Source: a virus
Reading direction: 5' to 3' (one strand)
Length of the DNA: 37,137 nucleotides
Virus record (IMG/VR): IMGVR_UViG_3300034374_000150
Coordinates: 1-37,137 of that record
Shown here: piece after piece, positions 1-6,002 of the stretch
Layout: each line of letters starts with the position of its first letter
How positions within the stretch are numbered: the stretch's first letter is position 1
Translations under genes and position numbers: made by a program
Notes under the pieces: generated by a model
Told to the model about the DNA's origin: nothing
Databases searched by the model: none
The model's input: only the letters and a program-made list of their open reading frames with translations

Positions 1-293
1 GCTTCCAGTTGGGCGAATCCATTCTTTACTACTTCTTCCATACCTGGAATGAACGCAAGAATGAGAGGAATGCTGAACAGTACCGTAAGCCACTCGTCTT
101 TCCACGAAGACTGACTGCCTTTAGCCATTTCCAAATCCCAGTCAATTTCTCCAGTAGCTTTCTTTTCCATGATGACAGCTTCTGCTTTAGCTTTTGCCAC
201 CTTTGCAGAAGTTTCTGCTTTAGACTTTTCAACTTTTCCATTGATCCAAGTTCCTGCCAGTTCAGCGACTGGTCCTATTAGCAAATTGAGCAT
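1..293 (-). CDS. Putative holin, GTA-holin 3TM type (3' end cut by window edge)
   Basis: The leftward frame opens with ATG at 293 and stays open to the window edge, so about 97 codons are visible. A good ribosome site (AGAGGATC) lies 7-8 bases before the ATG. The N-terminus (LLIGPVAELAGTWINGKVE) is followed by an Ala/Lys-rich helix. Next comes WKDEWLTVLFSIPLILAFIP, a hydrophobic segment preceded by the Trp-Lys-Asp-Glu-Trp stretch typical of holins of the GTA_holin_3TM family. Such proteins form lesions in the inner membrane that release endolysin. Only the first membrane segment is inside the window. The family call rests on remembered motif similarity. It overlaps the upstream small ORF by 32 bases. 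Confidence 0.7.
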   Translation of the reverse strand, partial: MLNLLIGPVAELAGTWINGKVEKSKAETSAKVAKAKAEAVIMEKKATGEIDWDLEMAKGSQSSWKDEWLTVLFSIPLILAFIPGMEEVVKNGFAQLE

Positions 294-480
294 AACGATC
301 CTCTATAATGTATTTGAGATATTCCAGTCTGTCTTCCCAATCTGGCATCTCTTCACGTAACAACTTTATGTTACGATCCTCTGCGAAATCTTGCAGTCTT
401 CTTTGCAATTGATTTTGGCTGTCGTACAAACTGTTTTCCTGCACGTGTACCTTCCCGCTTTGCTTTTGTTGTTGCTGCAT
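262..480 (-). CDS. Small charged hypothetical protein
   Basis: A 72-codon leftward ORF of unknown function lies between the basic protein gene (371-619) and the holin. The first 36 codons overlap the basic gene in another frame. The C-terminal half (residues 40-66) is rich in Glu, Asp, Arg and Tyr and looks helical (MPDWEDRLEYLKYIIEDRY). The true start is uncertain. ATG at 480 has no clear ribosome site, and ATG at 348, just after the preceding stop, would give only 28 residues. Its place directly before a holin makes a lysis-associated role possible, but nothing in the sequence proves it. Confidence 0.45.
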   Translation of the reverse strand: MQQQQKQSGKVHVQENSLYDSQNQLQRRLQDFAEDRNIKLLREEMPDWEDRLEYLKYIIEDRYAQFANRTSR

Positions 481-619
481 ACTCTGCTGGGCTTAATGCT
501 TTAATGGCTTTCTCAGGCAAATACCTCTCGCCTGTTTTACCAGATGGTTCACCTGACTTAGTACGCCATTTCTGCTTTGTCCATCTTTTCAGGCTTCGTT
601 GTGACTTTGCAAGTGCCAT
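371..619 (-). CDS. Small very basic phage protein (DUF5872-like)
   Basis: An 82-residue protein dominated by Lys and Arg. Recognisable blocks are SLKRWTKQKWRTKSGEPSGK at the N-terminus, GERYLPEKAIKALSPAEYAA in the middle, and a basic tail (KQFVRQPKSIAKKTARFRR). I recall this pattern from small conserved proteins of marine phages and related DUF5872-type sequences; no function is established. The net positive charge suggests binding to nucleic acid (inference). Its ATG at 619 overlaps the stop of the upstream gene by one base, so the two are probably translationally coupled. Confidence 0.7.
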   Translation of the reverse strand: MALAKSQRSLKRWTKQKWRTKSGEPSGKTGERYLPEKAIKALSPAEYAATTKAKREGTRAGKQFVRQPKSIAKKTARFRRGS

Positions 620-1098
620 TACACCATTCCCCTACGTGCCATTCCCCAATAGACAAGACCACCTAATATACCCACTGCTATCATACTAGATAGTATTATT
701 ACAACAATCTCTACAAACTTCTGCCTACGTTCCCGTTGGCGATACAAAGTTTCCTGCCTTTGTTTTCTTATATCGGCTTCCATACGAATGAGTTCATCCC
801 ATTTGGACTGACCCATCGTATACTGTATCCACGTCTTTAATTCTTCTCTTTGCTTTTCTGCTTTAGTCTTTGCAGCAAAGGCTTCCATAGCCTCTTGTTC
901 GACAGACGAACCTGCAAACAGTTTTTTAAATATTGGTGGGTTCTTTGCTTCTTTCTCTGCCTGTTCCAAATCAGACAGTGCGCCCATCCAGCGTCCTAAG
1001 TCTGACGCCATCTGCTCTATGTCACGGCCTACTTGAAAGCCTTGTTTAATAGTATTGAACGCTGCAGATGCGGTCGCCATCGCAGTAATCGGGTCCAT
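619..1098 (-). CDS. Putative virion-associated coiled-coil protein with C-terminal membrane segment
   Basis: A 159-residue protein. Residues 1-45 are small and hydrophobic/helical (MDPITAMATASAAFNTIKQG). Residues 45-125 are highly charged and probably coiled coil (EAMEAFAAKTKAEKQREELK, then IRKQRQETLYRQRERRQKF). Residues 128-152 are a single hydrophobic helix (VEIVVIILSSMIAVGILGGL), followed by the tail GMARRGMV. I know proteins of this build from late clusters of marine podoviruses but not their role; a membrane or ejection-related role is inference. The stop of the upstream gene (TAA at 1099-1101) touches the ATG. Confidence 0.65.
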   Translation of the reverse strand: MDPITAMATASAAFNTIKQGFQVGRDIEQMASDLGRWMGALSDLEQAEKEAKNPPIFKKLFAGSSVEQEAMEAFAAKTKAEKQREELKTWIQYTMGQSKWDELIRMEADIRKQRQETLYRQRERRQKFVEIVVIILSSMIAVGILGGLVYWGMARRGMV

Positions 1099-1326
1099 TT
1101 AGTATATCCTTACGTTGTCGGGGTTAACGTATTTGGGTACACAGTAAGCTGTCACCCGGTCTTTTGGGTCTACAAAATCTCTATATTGATAATTACCATA
1201 CCTTTGTGTTATTTGTTTAGCAAAATAATTACATCTGTCTATATTCCAGAAATACATATCTTGACTAGCTGGCCTTCTGAAATCTCCTGTACCTAAATAA
1301 ACCAGAAGTAGGAACACGTGTTCCAT
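1099..1326 (-). CDS. Small hypothetical protein, possible signal peptide
   Basis: A 75-residue protein whose N-terminus (MEHVFLLLVYLGTG) is short and hydrophobic like a weak signal peptide or membrane anchor. The remainder is rich in aromatic residues and has two cysteines (Cys32 and Cys62) that could form a disulphide outside the cytoplasm. I do not recognise a family beyond similar small late genes in marine phages. It is packed between two other small membrane-type genes, with only 1-2 bases between neighbours, which fits a lysis or envelope-related cluster (inference). Confidence 0.55.
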   Translation of the reverse strand: MEHVFLLLVYLGTGDFRRPASQDMYFWNIDRCNYFAKQITQRYGNYQYRDFVDPKDRVTAYCVPKYVNPDNVRIY

Positions 1327-1327
1327 A

Positions 1328-1525
1328 TCATTTATCTACAGCCTTGTCGTGTAAAACCCACTGCAGACGCAGGACATCTTGACGTAGTTCTTCTATATCT
1401 TTTGCAGTGGCATGTCCTATCATAACTTCTCTCATTTCAAGTTGAAGTTCATTTACAGTTTTCATATTCCATGCAGCCAATGCCATAAGCAATGCCATCA
1501 AACCACCAACGATTTGCTTTTCCAT
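1328..1525 (-). CDS. Small membrane protein with coiled-coil tail
   Basis: A 65-residue protein with one N-terminal hydrophobic helix (IVGGLMALLMALAAW, residues 5-19). A charged amphipathic segment follows (ELQLEMREVMIG, then DIEELRQDVLRLQWVLHDK) and probably forms a coiled coil. This N-in, anchored layout is shared by many small phage holin-like or inner-membrane spanin-like proteins, but there is no diagnostic motif. Its ATG shares a base with the TAA of the upstream gene (TAATG), suggesting coupled translation. Confidence 0.6.
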   Translation of the reverse strand: MEKQIVGGLMALLMALAAWNMKTVNELQLEMREVMIGHATAKDIEELRQDVLRLQWVLHDKAVDK

Positions 1526-1887
1526 TATTTATATCCACCGCCTGCTGCTTTATATTCTCTTGCCAGCATCTGTGCCTTACGTGCTGACCACTGACCTGGT
1601 TTACCACCTTTGCTGCCAGCTTTAATCTTTTCAAATAATCTTTTTCTCAATGCTGGCTTAGTGTAGTTGCCAGCTTCATTAACTCTACTCTTGCTCTTCT
1701 TTTTAGTGACCTTCGATTTGCTAGTTTTTCTAACGCTGCCACCTTTCTTGTATTCTTTTTGTTCCTTCTCCACGCCGCTAATCGTGCCTCTTTGTGCTGC
1801 CCCGTAGAAAACTCTCTCACCTTTTTTCTCCCCATATTGCTTGGTCATAGCAGATTTAATCTTTTTTCCTTTAGGTGTAAGCGGCAT
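1525..1887 (-). CDS. Basic phage protein with GGKPGQWSARKAQ motif (DUF5872-like)
   Basis: A 120-residue Lys-rich protein. The N-terminus, MPLTPKGKKIKSAMTKQYGE, and the C-terminal block around GSKGGKPGQWSARKAQMLA (residues 91-109) are patterns I recall from small marine-phage proteins and the DUF5872 type. The middle (residues 48-70) is a low-complexity Lys/Ser run with KKGGS. No enzymatic motif is present. Extreme basicity suggests DNA or RNA binding or packaging with the virion (inference). A ribosome site (GGAG) lies about 10 bases before the ATG. Confidence 0.7.
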   Translation of the reverse strand: MPLTPKGKKIKSAMTKQYGEKKGERVFYGAAQRGTISGVEKEQKEYKKGGSVRKTSKSKVTKKKSKSRVNEAGNYTKPALRKRLFEKIKAGSKGGKPGQWSARKAQMLAREYKAAGGGYK

Positions 1888-1892
1888 CTCCT

Positions 1893-2231
1893 TTAACTCC
1901 GTTGAGGCATATATGATTCTTTAAGTTTTACAGTAACAGTTACGGCACTGCCTACGCTGGCAAGGCCACGCAATTTGTCACCCTTAAACAACCATAATGG
2001 GTCATCGTTAATCTGAAGCAGTGAATTACCTAGCAATTCAACATTTTCAGCAAGGGTATAATATGTAGCACTTTGGTTATCATACCAATCTAAACTAAAT
2101 GTCACGTTAGAAGAACTAGCATTATTAATGTATATATTATCTACCTCTGCTTCATAGTTTGATGGAACAGTGTAGATGTCTGCATTACTTGTGGTCAGTT
2201 CAAGTCCAACGGTGCGGTTCTTTGTTTCCAT
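1893..2231 (-). CDS. Beta-rich putative virion protein
   Basis: A 112-residue protein with alternating hydrophobic/polar stretches and many Thr, Ser, Asn and Val residues (TVPSNYEAEVDNIYINNAS, then VTFSLDWYDNQSATYYTLA), as expected of a small all-beta structural domain. It has no signal or membrane segment. It sits directly downstream of the larger beta-rich protein at 2233-2982 with one base between stop and start. The two are probably co-translated virion or head-decoration-type components. The specific role is not recognisable from sequence. Confidence 0.65.
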   Translation of the reverse strand: METKNRTVGLELTTSNADIYTVPSNYEAEVDNIYINNASSSNVTFSLDWYDNQSATYYTLAENVELLGNSLLQINDDPLWLFKGDKLRGLASVGSAVTVTVKLKESYMPQRS

Positions 2232-2232
2232 A

Positions 2233-2982
2233 TTAGTTCTCTATGTAAAGGATGTCCATTGAAGCAGCTACACGTAAGTCTGCATTCGAACTAGTGGCTA
2301 CAGCGCGAAACTCAATGTCTGTCTTTTCTGAAATAGGTTCAGGCGTAATGTAGTTTTGGTGAAACGCCGCCTGAAACAAATCAAACTTATTTTTAACACG
2401 AAACACGCCGTTAAGTTCTCGTGTAAGATAGCGCAACGTAGCGACCTTGTTGTTCTGTTCTGTAAACGCAGTAGCATCTAATGCTAGTAGATATGCCGTA
2501 TATCCAGCAGGTACAGTCCACACTGTCATCAGGGTTTGATTTTCACCATTGGTAATCTGTGCATAAGTAGTGCCGCCGTTGGCTACAGTTACGTCATCAG
2601 TGGGAGCAGTAGACCCCGCTATGAAACAGCGATTAACCCGCAGGAATGTTTGGGTTGTTGTAGCCGTACCACTACCAGCCAGTGTGACAGTCTCGTTGAC
2701 TTCATTATAATCAGCATCCAGACCACCTACATTTACCTGCACACCATTATCCGTAGCACCTGCACCGCTAGTCACTGTCATAGCCACAGCACTAGATGGG
2801 TAAGTGTATATACCACCACCATCCCAAATGGTTTCTTCTACGTCTTGAATTACAGAATTGTGACCAAACTTGAATATGCGTTTGTGACCATTTACAAGAC
2901 CACGGGATACCTGTACAAAGTAGGGGTAGTAACCAACACCCCCACCCATTCCAATCAATTGTGGGTAGCTTGTTATACTCAT
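2233..2982 (-). CDS. Putative virion structural protein (beta-rich, 249 aa)
   Basis: The protein begins MSITSYPQLIGMGGGVGYYP and continues with a Gly/Thr/Val-rich beta-structured body (VAMTVTSGAGATDNGVQVNV, then ETVTLAGSGTATTTQTFLRV). The C-terminal half contains VPAGYTAYLLALDAT and a closing strand DLRVAASMDILYIEN. This composition is typical of phage head or tail surface proteins, and I recall similar proteins in marine podoviruses, without a proven function. There are no catalytic motifs. The neighbours are small late genes in the same leftward unit. Confidence 0.65.
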   Translation of the reverse strand: MSITSYPQLIGMGGGVGYYPYFVQVSRGLVNGHKRIFKFGHNSVIQDVEETIWDGGGIYTYPSSAVAMTVTSGAGATDNGVQVNVGGLDADYNEVNETVTLAGSGTATTTQTFLRVNRCFIAGSTAPTDDVTVANGGTTYAQITNGENQTLMTVWTVPAGYTAYLLALDATAFTEQNNKVATLRYLTRELNGVFRVKNKFDLFQAAFHQNYITPEPISEKTDIEFRAVATSSNADLRVAASMDILYIEN

Positions 2983-2985
2983 TGT

Positions 2986-3096
2986 CTATCCAAAATATGC
3001 TTTAGGCTTGTTCCGCTTATTCACATTTTTCTTGTGAACACCCGGACGCCTAATGCGCTTCTTTTTCATAAAACTATTGGCGTATTGCTTTGCCAT
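2986..3096 (-). CDS. Tiny basic protein (36 aa) with RRPGVHKKN motif
   Basis: Found by reading the gap between larger genes. ATG at 3096 opens a 36-codon frame ending TAG at 2986-2988. The protein is almost entirely Lys, Arg and Asn, and its RRPGVHKKN segment (residues 16-24) resembles an RPGVH-containing micro-protein seen in marine phages. Its ATG shares the last base of the TAA of the upstream MRGG-repeat gene (TAATG), and an AAGAAGAAGAAA purine run could serve as ribosome site. The function is unknown; nucleic-acid binding is inferred from charge. Confidence 0.6.
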   Translation of the reverse strand: MAKQYANSFMKKKRIRRPGVHKKNVNKRNKPKAYFG

Positions 3097-3239
3097 TATT
3101 TCTTCTTCTTAGCCATGCCACCACGCATCATCATTTTCTTTTTAGCAGCCATCTTAGCCATGCCACCGCCGCGCATTCGCTTCTTGGCAACTCCTCCACG
3201 CATCATTTTCTTCGCTGCTACTTTTGTCTTGCCCTTCAT
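3096..3239 (-). CDS. Tiny repeat protein with Met-Arg-Gly-Gly repeats (47 aa)
   Basis: ATG at 3239 opens a 47-codon leftward frame ending TAA at 3096-3098. The peptide consists of three copies of a unit like KMMRGGVAKK: MMRGG at residues 12-16, MRGG at 22-25 and MMRGG at 37-41, each followed by Ala/Met and Lys residues. It overlaps the end of the 3154-3756 gene by 86 bases in another frame and is coupled to the next gene by TAATG. The same RGG/GGM type of motif recurs in other late proteins here. No function is known; the repeats suggest nucleic-acid or capsid contact (inference). Confidence 0.6.
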   Translation of the reverse strand: MKGKTKVAAKKMMRGGVAKKRMRGGGMAKMAAKKKMMMRGGMAKKKK

Positions 3240-3756
3240 TTCTCAATCTCCGTCTGTCTATAACTAATGAGTGAAATACTTCTACGGGAAACTTTAAGTA
3301 GTAGCCACTCTTTTCTAAACTCAATGCTGCATCGTCCAATACAGATAGTCTCTGCACAAATACCATGCAGTATGTCAAGGAATTATCAACTACCCCATCT
3401 TCAATGAGAAAGTCCAGACCAGCCTTCTCAGCATCATAGTCTGGATGAAATACCATTAAGTGTAAGTCAGTACCTGACACTGACATTGCTTCGTTAACAC
3501 CGTCACAGAAACCATCCAGATATTCCATGTCGGGTAAGGCTTCACTAGCCCACACAACTATGTCATAGTCATGTTTATCAAAGTCACGCACAGACTGTAC
3601 CAGTCCATCTATGCCAGTGTTGATGCTAAAAGTAACCTTGTCATCAGCCCATGCCTGTTTAGCATAGGGGCAAGGTGGTAGTCCATTTAACTTGTCGTTA
3701 GGTATTTCAAGAAAGTTTTTAGACCAATTACGTATATCTTTTTCTACAGGATGCAC
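3154..3756 (-). CDS. Conserved phage hypothetical protein (200 aa)
   Basis: The start is GTG at 3756, three bases after the stop of the upstream gene. The N-terminus contains WSKNFLEIPNDKLNGLPPCP followed by YAKQAW, a block I recall from hypothetical proteins of marine phages. The middle has a DIVVWASEALPDMEYLDGF stretch, and the core ends near SLVIDRRRLRNEGQ. It has the acidic, mixed alpha/beta look of a soluble cytoplasmic protein, with no membrane segment and no catalytic motif I can name. The last 28 codons overlap the MRGG-repeat gene, so the functional domain probably ends near residue 175. Confidence 0.65.
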   Translation of the reverse strand: MHPVEKDIRNWSKNFLEIPNDKLNGLPPCPYAKQAWADDKVTFSINTGIDGLVQSVRDFDKHDYDIVVWASEALPDMEYLDGFCDGVNEAMSVSGTDLHLMVFHPDYDAEKAGLDFLIEDGVVDNSLTYCMVFVQRLSVLDDAALSLEKSGYYLKFPVEVFHSLVIDRRRLRNEGQDKSSSEENDAWRSCQEANARRWHG

Positions 3757-3758
3757 CG

Positions 3759-4001
3759 CTATACGTCAAATCCCATGTTACGTACAGCATCCCGTCCTTT
3801 AGATGTGGAGGCCAATTTACGCAAGCCTGTGTTTGGCAACTTGTCAGTAACACTGCCACCAGCAGCATACATATGCTCTTTACCATTGGCAACACCACCG
3901 CGCATCATGCCCTTCTTCATCTTTTTAATCTTGTCCTTTGGCATAGAACTAACACCGATTGACACAACAGTTACCATATCGTCTTTCTTGTTCTTAGCCA
4001 C
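3759..4001 (-). CDS. Small protein with MMRGGVANG and YAAGGSV motifs
   Basis: An 80-residue protein. I prefer GTG at 4001 because GGAGA lies 7 bases upstream (4009-4013); the frame is also open from TTG at 4019. The sequence holds IKKMKKGMMRGGVANG, then MYAAGGSVTDKLPNTGLRKL and a conserved-looking end (KGRDAVRNMGFDV). The MRGG segment matches the repeats of the 47-residue protein at 3096-3239. It overlaps the end of the upstream gene by 8 bases. Function unknown; it is probably a small structural or nucleic-acid-binding late protein (inference). Confidence 0.6.
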   Translation of the reverse strand: MAKNKKDDMVTVVSIGVSSMPKDKIKKMKKGMMRGGVANGKEHMYAAGGSVTDKLPNTGLRKLASTSKGRDAVRNMGFDV

Positions 4002-4338
4002 GACTCTTTCTCCGATCAACGGTAGACTTTACCATACCGCCTACTCGCATATCTTGTGCGCCCTTACGTGCTGCAAGTTTGGCTTTTTGTTGCGCTTCTT
4101 TTTCTGCATAAACTTCTTTAGCACCATCAATAATTTCTTGCACAGCTTCACGTGCTTCAGAAATAGATACACCTTCTCTAAGTGCATCGTTTACAACAGA
4201 CTCTTTGTTGAAAATATTAGCACCAAAATCTTTCCTTGCTTGATCCCGTGTCAGATCACCCATTTCAATAGCACCATCAATAAAGAATCTAGCTTTCTCG
4301 TATAGTTGCCCAATTTGCTCTTTCTTGTTTTTAGCCAT
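3994..4338 (-). CDS. Small helical hypothetical protein
   Basis: A 114-residue, mostly helical, highly charged protein. It contains EKARFFIDGAIEMGDLTRDQ, an acidic middle (EAREAVQEIIDGAKEVYAEK) and a basic tail including MRVGGMVKSTVDRRKSRG. The N-terminus MAKNKKEQIG has the same MAKNKK-type opening as its downstream neighbour (VAKNKKDD). The stop of the upstream gene shares a base with its ATG (4338). It has no recognisable domain. The RVGGM tail belongs to the recurring basic Gly-Gly-Met motifs of this late cluster. Confidence 0.6.
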   Translation of the reverse strand: MAKNKKEQIGQLYEKARFFIDGAIEMGDLTRDQARKDFGANIFNKESVVNDALREGVSISEAREAVQEIIDGAKEVYAEKEAQQKAKLAARKGAQDMRVGGMVKSTVDRRKSRG

Positions 4339-4640
4339 TAGTATTTTCCTTTGCGTGACTTCGGGCTAGACTTTGTACTGCCACCCGGACCTTTCCATAA
4401 ATGCCGACATGCCCAATAGCGAGCAGTCAACTTGTCATTCGCTGTATCACAGTTGTGCCTAGCACGAAACGACTTACGCGCCGCAGCACTATAGTTGTGA
4501 CCATAGCCTGTAGCACCAAAATGTATCAACTTAACTTTATCACCGTCTTTGGCAAGAACCATCATCTTCTTACCTTCACGGTTTGACTTAATCGGTTTGT
4601 TATAACCTGGAAACTTTGTACCGCGATATTCAATAGTCAT
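4338..4640 (-). CDS. Conserved small phage protein with FRARHNCDT / ARYWACR core
   Basis: A 100-residue protein. It has an N-terminal TKFPGYNKPI segment, a beta-like MMVLAKDGDKVKLIHFGATG segment and the core KSFRARHNCDTANDKLTARY-WACR (residues 57-79), ending in a Ser/Lys-rich tail. The FRARHNC and ARYW(S/A)C signature is widespread in small proteins of tailed phages and in some bacteria, and the two Cys plus His could bind metal (inference). Role unknown. Its ATG overlaps the stop of the upstream gene (ATGA). Confidence 0.75.
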   Translation of the reverse strand: MTIEYRGTKFPGYNKPIKSNREGKKMMVLAKDGDKVKLIHFGATGYGHNYSAAARKSFRARHNCDTANDKLTARYWACRHLWKGPGGSTKSSPKSRKGKY

Positions 4641-4843
4641 ACGGATGAACCTTTTTTTAGTTCTTCACACTTCCACATAAATTGTACAGGAACACGTGGG
4701 AGAGTCGGTGTAATACTTGCCACCATCTCTTCAACACGGACTAGACATTCTTCTTCGGTTTTGTACGGGCCTCTATTGTCTGTAAACTGTACACAGTCAT
4801 CCCGTGTCATCAGACTGCACACCAGTACCATTGCTGTCAGCAT
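4637..4843 (-). CDS. Small Cys-containing protein with N-terminal hydrophobic segment
   Basis: A 68-residue protein. The first 12 residues (MLTAMVLVCSLM) are hydrophobic and may be a short signal or lipoprotein-like segment. Cys9, Cys17, Cys34 and Cys58 could form disulphides outside the cytoplasm. I do not recognise a family with certainty; similar proteins with TEEECLVRVEEM-type motifs occur in marine phages. An alternative start is Met5 (4831). It overlaps the upstream gene by 47 bases and the downstream gene by 4 (ATGA). Confidence 0.55.
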   Translation of the reverse strand: MLTAMVLVCSLMTRDDCVQFTDNRGPYKTEEECLVRVEEMVASITPTLPRVPVQFMWKCEELKKGSSV

Positions 4844-5045
4844 CGTCTGTCCACCCTTCCATACGCATTGCCCACTCTACGTGTTCTAATGTGAAAGGGC
4901 GGCCATAATGGGCTTCTACTGCCTTACGTACATAAAATACATCGCTATGAGGTATGTGTAATCTATCTAATGTGTTCGTTCTAATTGCTTCATAGAATGC
5001 TTCAAGAACATCGTCTGTATATAGTTTTACAGATTTTTTCGCCAT
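4797..5045 (-). CDS. First gene of the leftward unit, small hypothetical protein
   Basis: An 82-residue protein starting at ATG 5045; an in-frame TTG two codons upstream is less likely. The first 64 residues look like a compact helical domain (LYTDDVLEAFYEAIRTNTLD, then VRKAVEAHYGRPFTLEHVEW), followed by a polar tail. This could be a small DNA-binding or regulatory fold, but no helix-turn-helix is clear. It is the first gene downstream of the leftward promoter at 5228-5256, about 175 bases after the predicted start of transcription, so a regulatory role is conceivable (inference). Confidence 0.6.
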   Translation of the reverse strand: MAKKSVKLYTDDVLEAFYEAIRTNTLDRLHIPHSDVFYVRKAVEAHYGRPFTLEHVEWAMRMEGWTDDADSNGTGVQSDDTG

Positions 5046-5101
5046 TGTCAACTACTTTTTTGGAAATACGGAATTTAGTCCATATGGGGTATATTGGATG
5101 T

Positions 5102-5214
5102 AACATTAAATGTCTTTAACAAGTTTATCTATATTTAATGTTTTCATTTAATGTCTTTAACATCTAATGTTCTTACATCTATGTTTCTTTATTTAATGTA
5201 GAACATCTAATGTT
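5102..5214. repeat. Cluster of AACAT-n3-ATGTT dyads and ATTTAATGT repeats
   Basis: The 13-base dyad AACATCTAATGTT occurs exactly at 5159-5171 and 5202-5214. Variants are AACATTAAATGTC at 5102-5114 and ACATCTATGTT at 5175-5185. ATTTAATGT occurs at 5133-5141, 5146-5154 and 5191-5199, and the longer block (T/A)TTAATGTCTTTAACA occurs twice (about 5106-5121 and 5147-5162). The cluster lies just downstream of the leftward promoter start, where a bound repressor or activator would control late transcription. Origin iterons are an alternative reading. Confidence 0.65.
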
Positions 5215-5227
5215 TTATTTTATATAT

Positions 5228-5256
5228 GTTATACCATACCCCGAAAATCGTGTCAA
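5228..5256 (-). promoter_or_regulatory. Leftward sigma70-like promoter for late genes
   Basis: On the minus strand there is a perfect -35 box, TTGACA (5256-5251), then a 17-base spacer, then TATAAC (5233-5228). The -10 is preceded by TGG, i.e. an extended -10 of the TGn type. Transcription should start near 5221 and run left into the gene at 4797-5045 and the rest of the late cluster. The near-consensus match suggests use of host RNA polymerase; no phage RNA polymerase gene is seen in this window. Confidence 0.75.
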
Positions 5257-5292
5257 GCATAAACTGCATATGTCGCAGCAATTATCATAAGT

Positions 5293-5309
5293 TGCCTATT
5301 TTTTAGGCA
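5293..5309. repeat. Perfect inverted repeat (6-base arms)
   Basis: TGCCTA (5293-5298) and TAGGCA (5304-5309) are perfect complements around a TTTTT loop. There is no following T-tract, so it is unlikely to be an intrinsic terminator. It lies about 37 bases upstream of the -35 box of the leftward promoter, where a regulator binding site would fit. Confidence 0.55.
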
Positions 5310-5313
5310 CTGT

Positions 5314-5330
5314 TGCACAATACTTGTGCA
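5314..5330. repeat. Perfect inverted repeat (7-base arms)
   Basis: TGCACAA (5314-5320) and TTGTGCA (5324-5330) form a perfect dyad with a 3-base centre (TAC). It sits 4 bases after the dyad at 5293-5309. A short centre like this is more typical of a protein-binding operator than of a stable RNA hairpin. Confidence 0.6.
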
Positions 5331-5554
5331 TAGGTTGTGTATGAGTTGCCTTTGTGGTTAACACTTAATTTTCCCAATCTGTGTATTTCTCCATATATAC
5401 GTACGTATACCCGGGGTGTGGCCCCTGCCCGCCACCTTTGATCCGCGCGATTTGCGCCTGATTGCGACACTTTTTATCTTATTCGCGCCAGCGCATGGTG
5501 GAATTGCGCGAGCATTCTATAAAAAAAGCAGCATTTTCAAGGGGTTGGTGGTGG

Positions 5555-5603
5555 ATAGTCAATGGATATCCTATGAATTGACGCCATACCATAGTCAATA
5601 GAT
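5555..5603. repeat. 13-base direct repeat ATAGTCAATRGAT
   Basis: ATAGTCAATGGAT (5555-5567) and ATAGTCAATAGAT (5591-5603) differ at one base and start 36 bases apart. The core TAGTCAAT occurs again inverted at 6002-6009, overlapping the -35 box of the candidate rightward promoter. The copies could be regulator sites, origin iterons, or arm sites for the phage recombinase; the sequence does not decide. Confidence 0.45.
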
Positions 5604-6002
5604 GCATCGAATAATGAAAGGCAACACAAAACTATAACGGCGATGCATATAATCTTAGCCATACCCCAACAATTTAGTGACGCCTAACATTTAAGAACAC
5701 ACCATGAACAAATCCCTTTATACTTTATATATAAAAAATAAAAAATTTTTCTTAAAAATAATTTTATCAATAAAAACAAAAACTTAACCAGGCATACCAT
5801 CTTAACTTATTGAAAACATTACAAATCTTTTTTCTTTACTTTGTTTTTTTCTTCATGATAGGATTTAACCAAGATGAACGGCAAGACAGATTAGAGTCTT
5901 ACAAAAATTATCTGATACCGATAAAGCCAAAAGCATCTAGAAACTGAATATCTAAACGCCACGGCAAATTGATACAGTTTCGACAAGGGAATAAAAAAAG
6001 AA

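Noticed and set aside
29-241. A 70-codon leftward frame inside the holin region
   Set aside because: It is a shadow of the holin frame, which has a good ribosome site and a recognisable membrane segment. The Lys/Leu pattern comes from the Ala/Lys-rich helix read in another frame.
5293-5309. Intrinsic terminator at the TGCCTA/TAGGCA hairpin
   Set aside because: The T-run is in the loop instead of after the stem, and the stem is only 6 pairs. A binding site is more likely.
5416-5601. A 61-codon rightward ORF starting with GTG in the GC-rich island
   Set aside because: No ribosome site, no recognisable protein pattern, and it runs through the direct repeats. Open frames are expected by chance in a GC-rich patch.
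5704-5787. A 27-codon frame in the AT-rich tract
   Set aside because: It is made almost only of Lys, Ile, Leu and Phe codons as dictated by A/T runs, and has no ribosome site.
5855-5947. A 30-codon rightward frame (begins MIGFNQDERQ) before the candidate early promoter
   Set aside because: The composition looks protein-like, but a T-rich tract precedes the ATG with no ribosome site and there is no promoter directly upstream. Not enough to call a gene.
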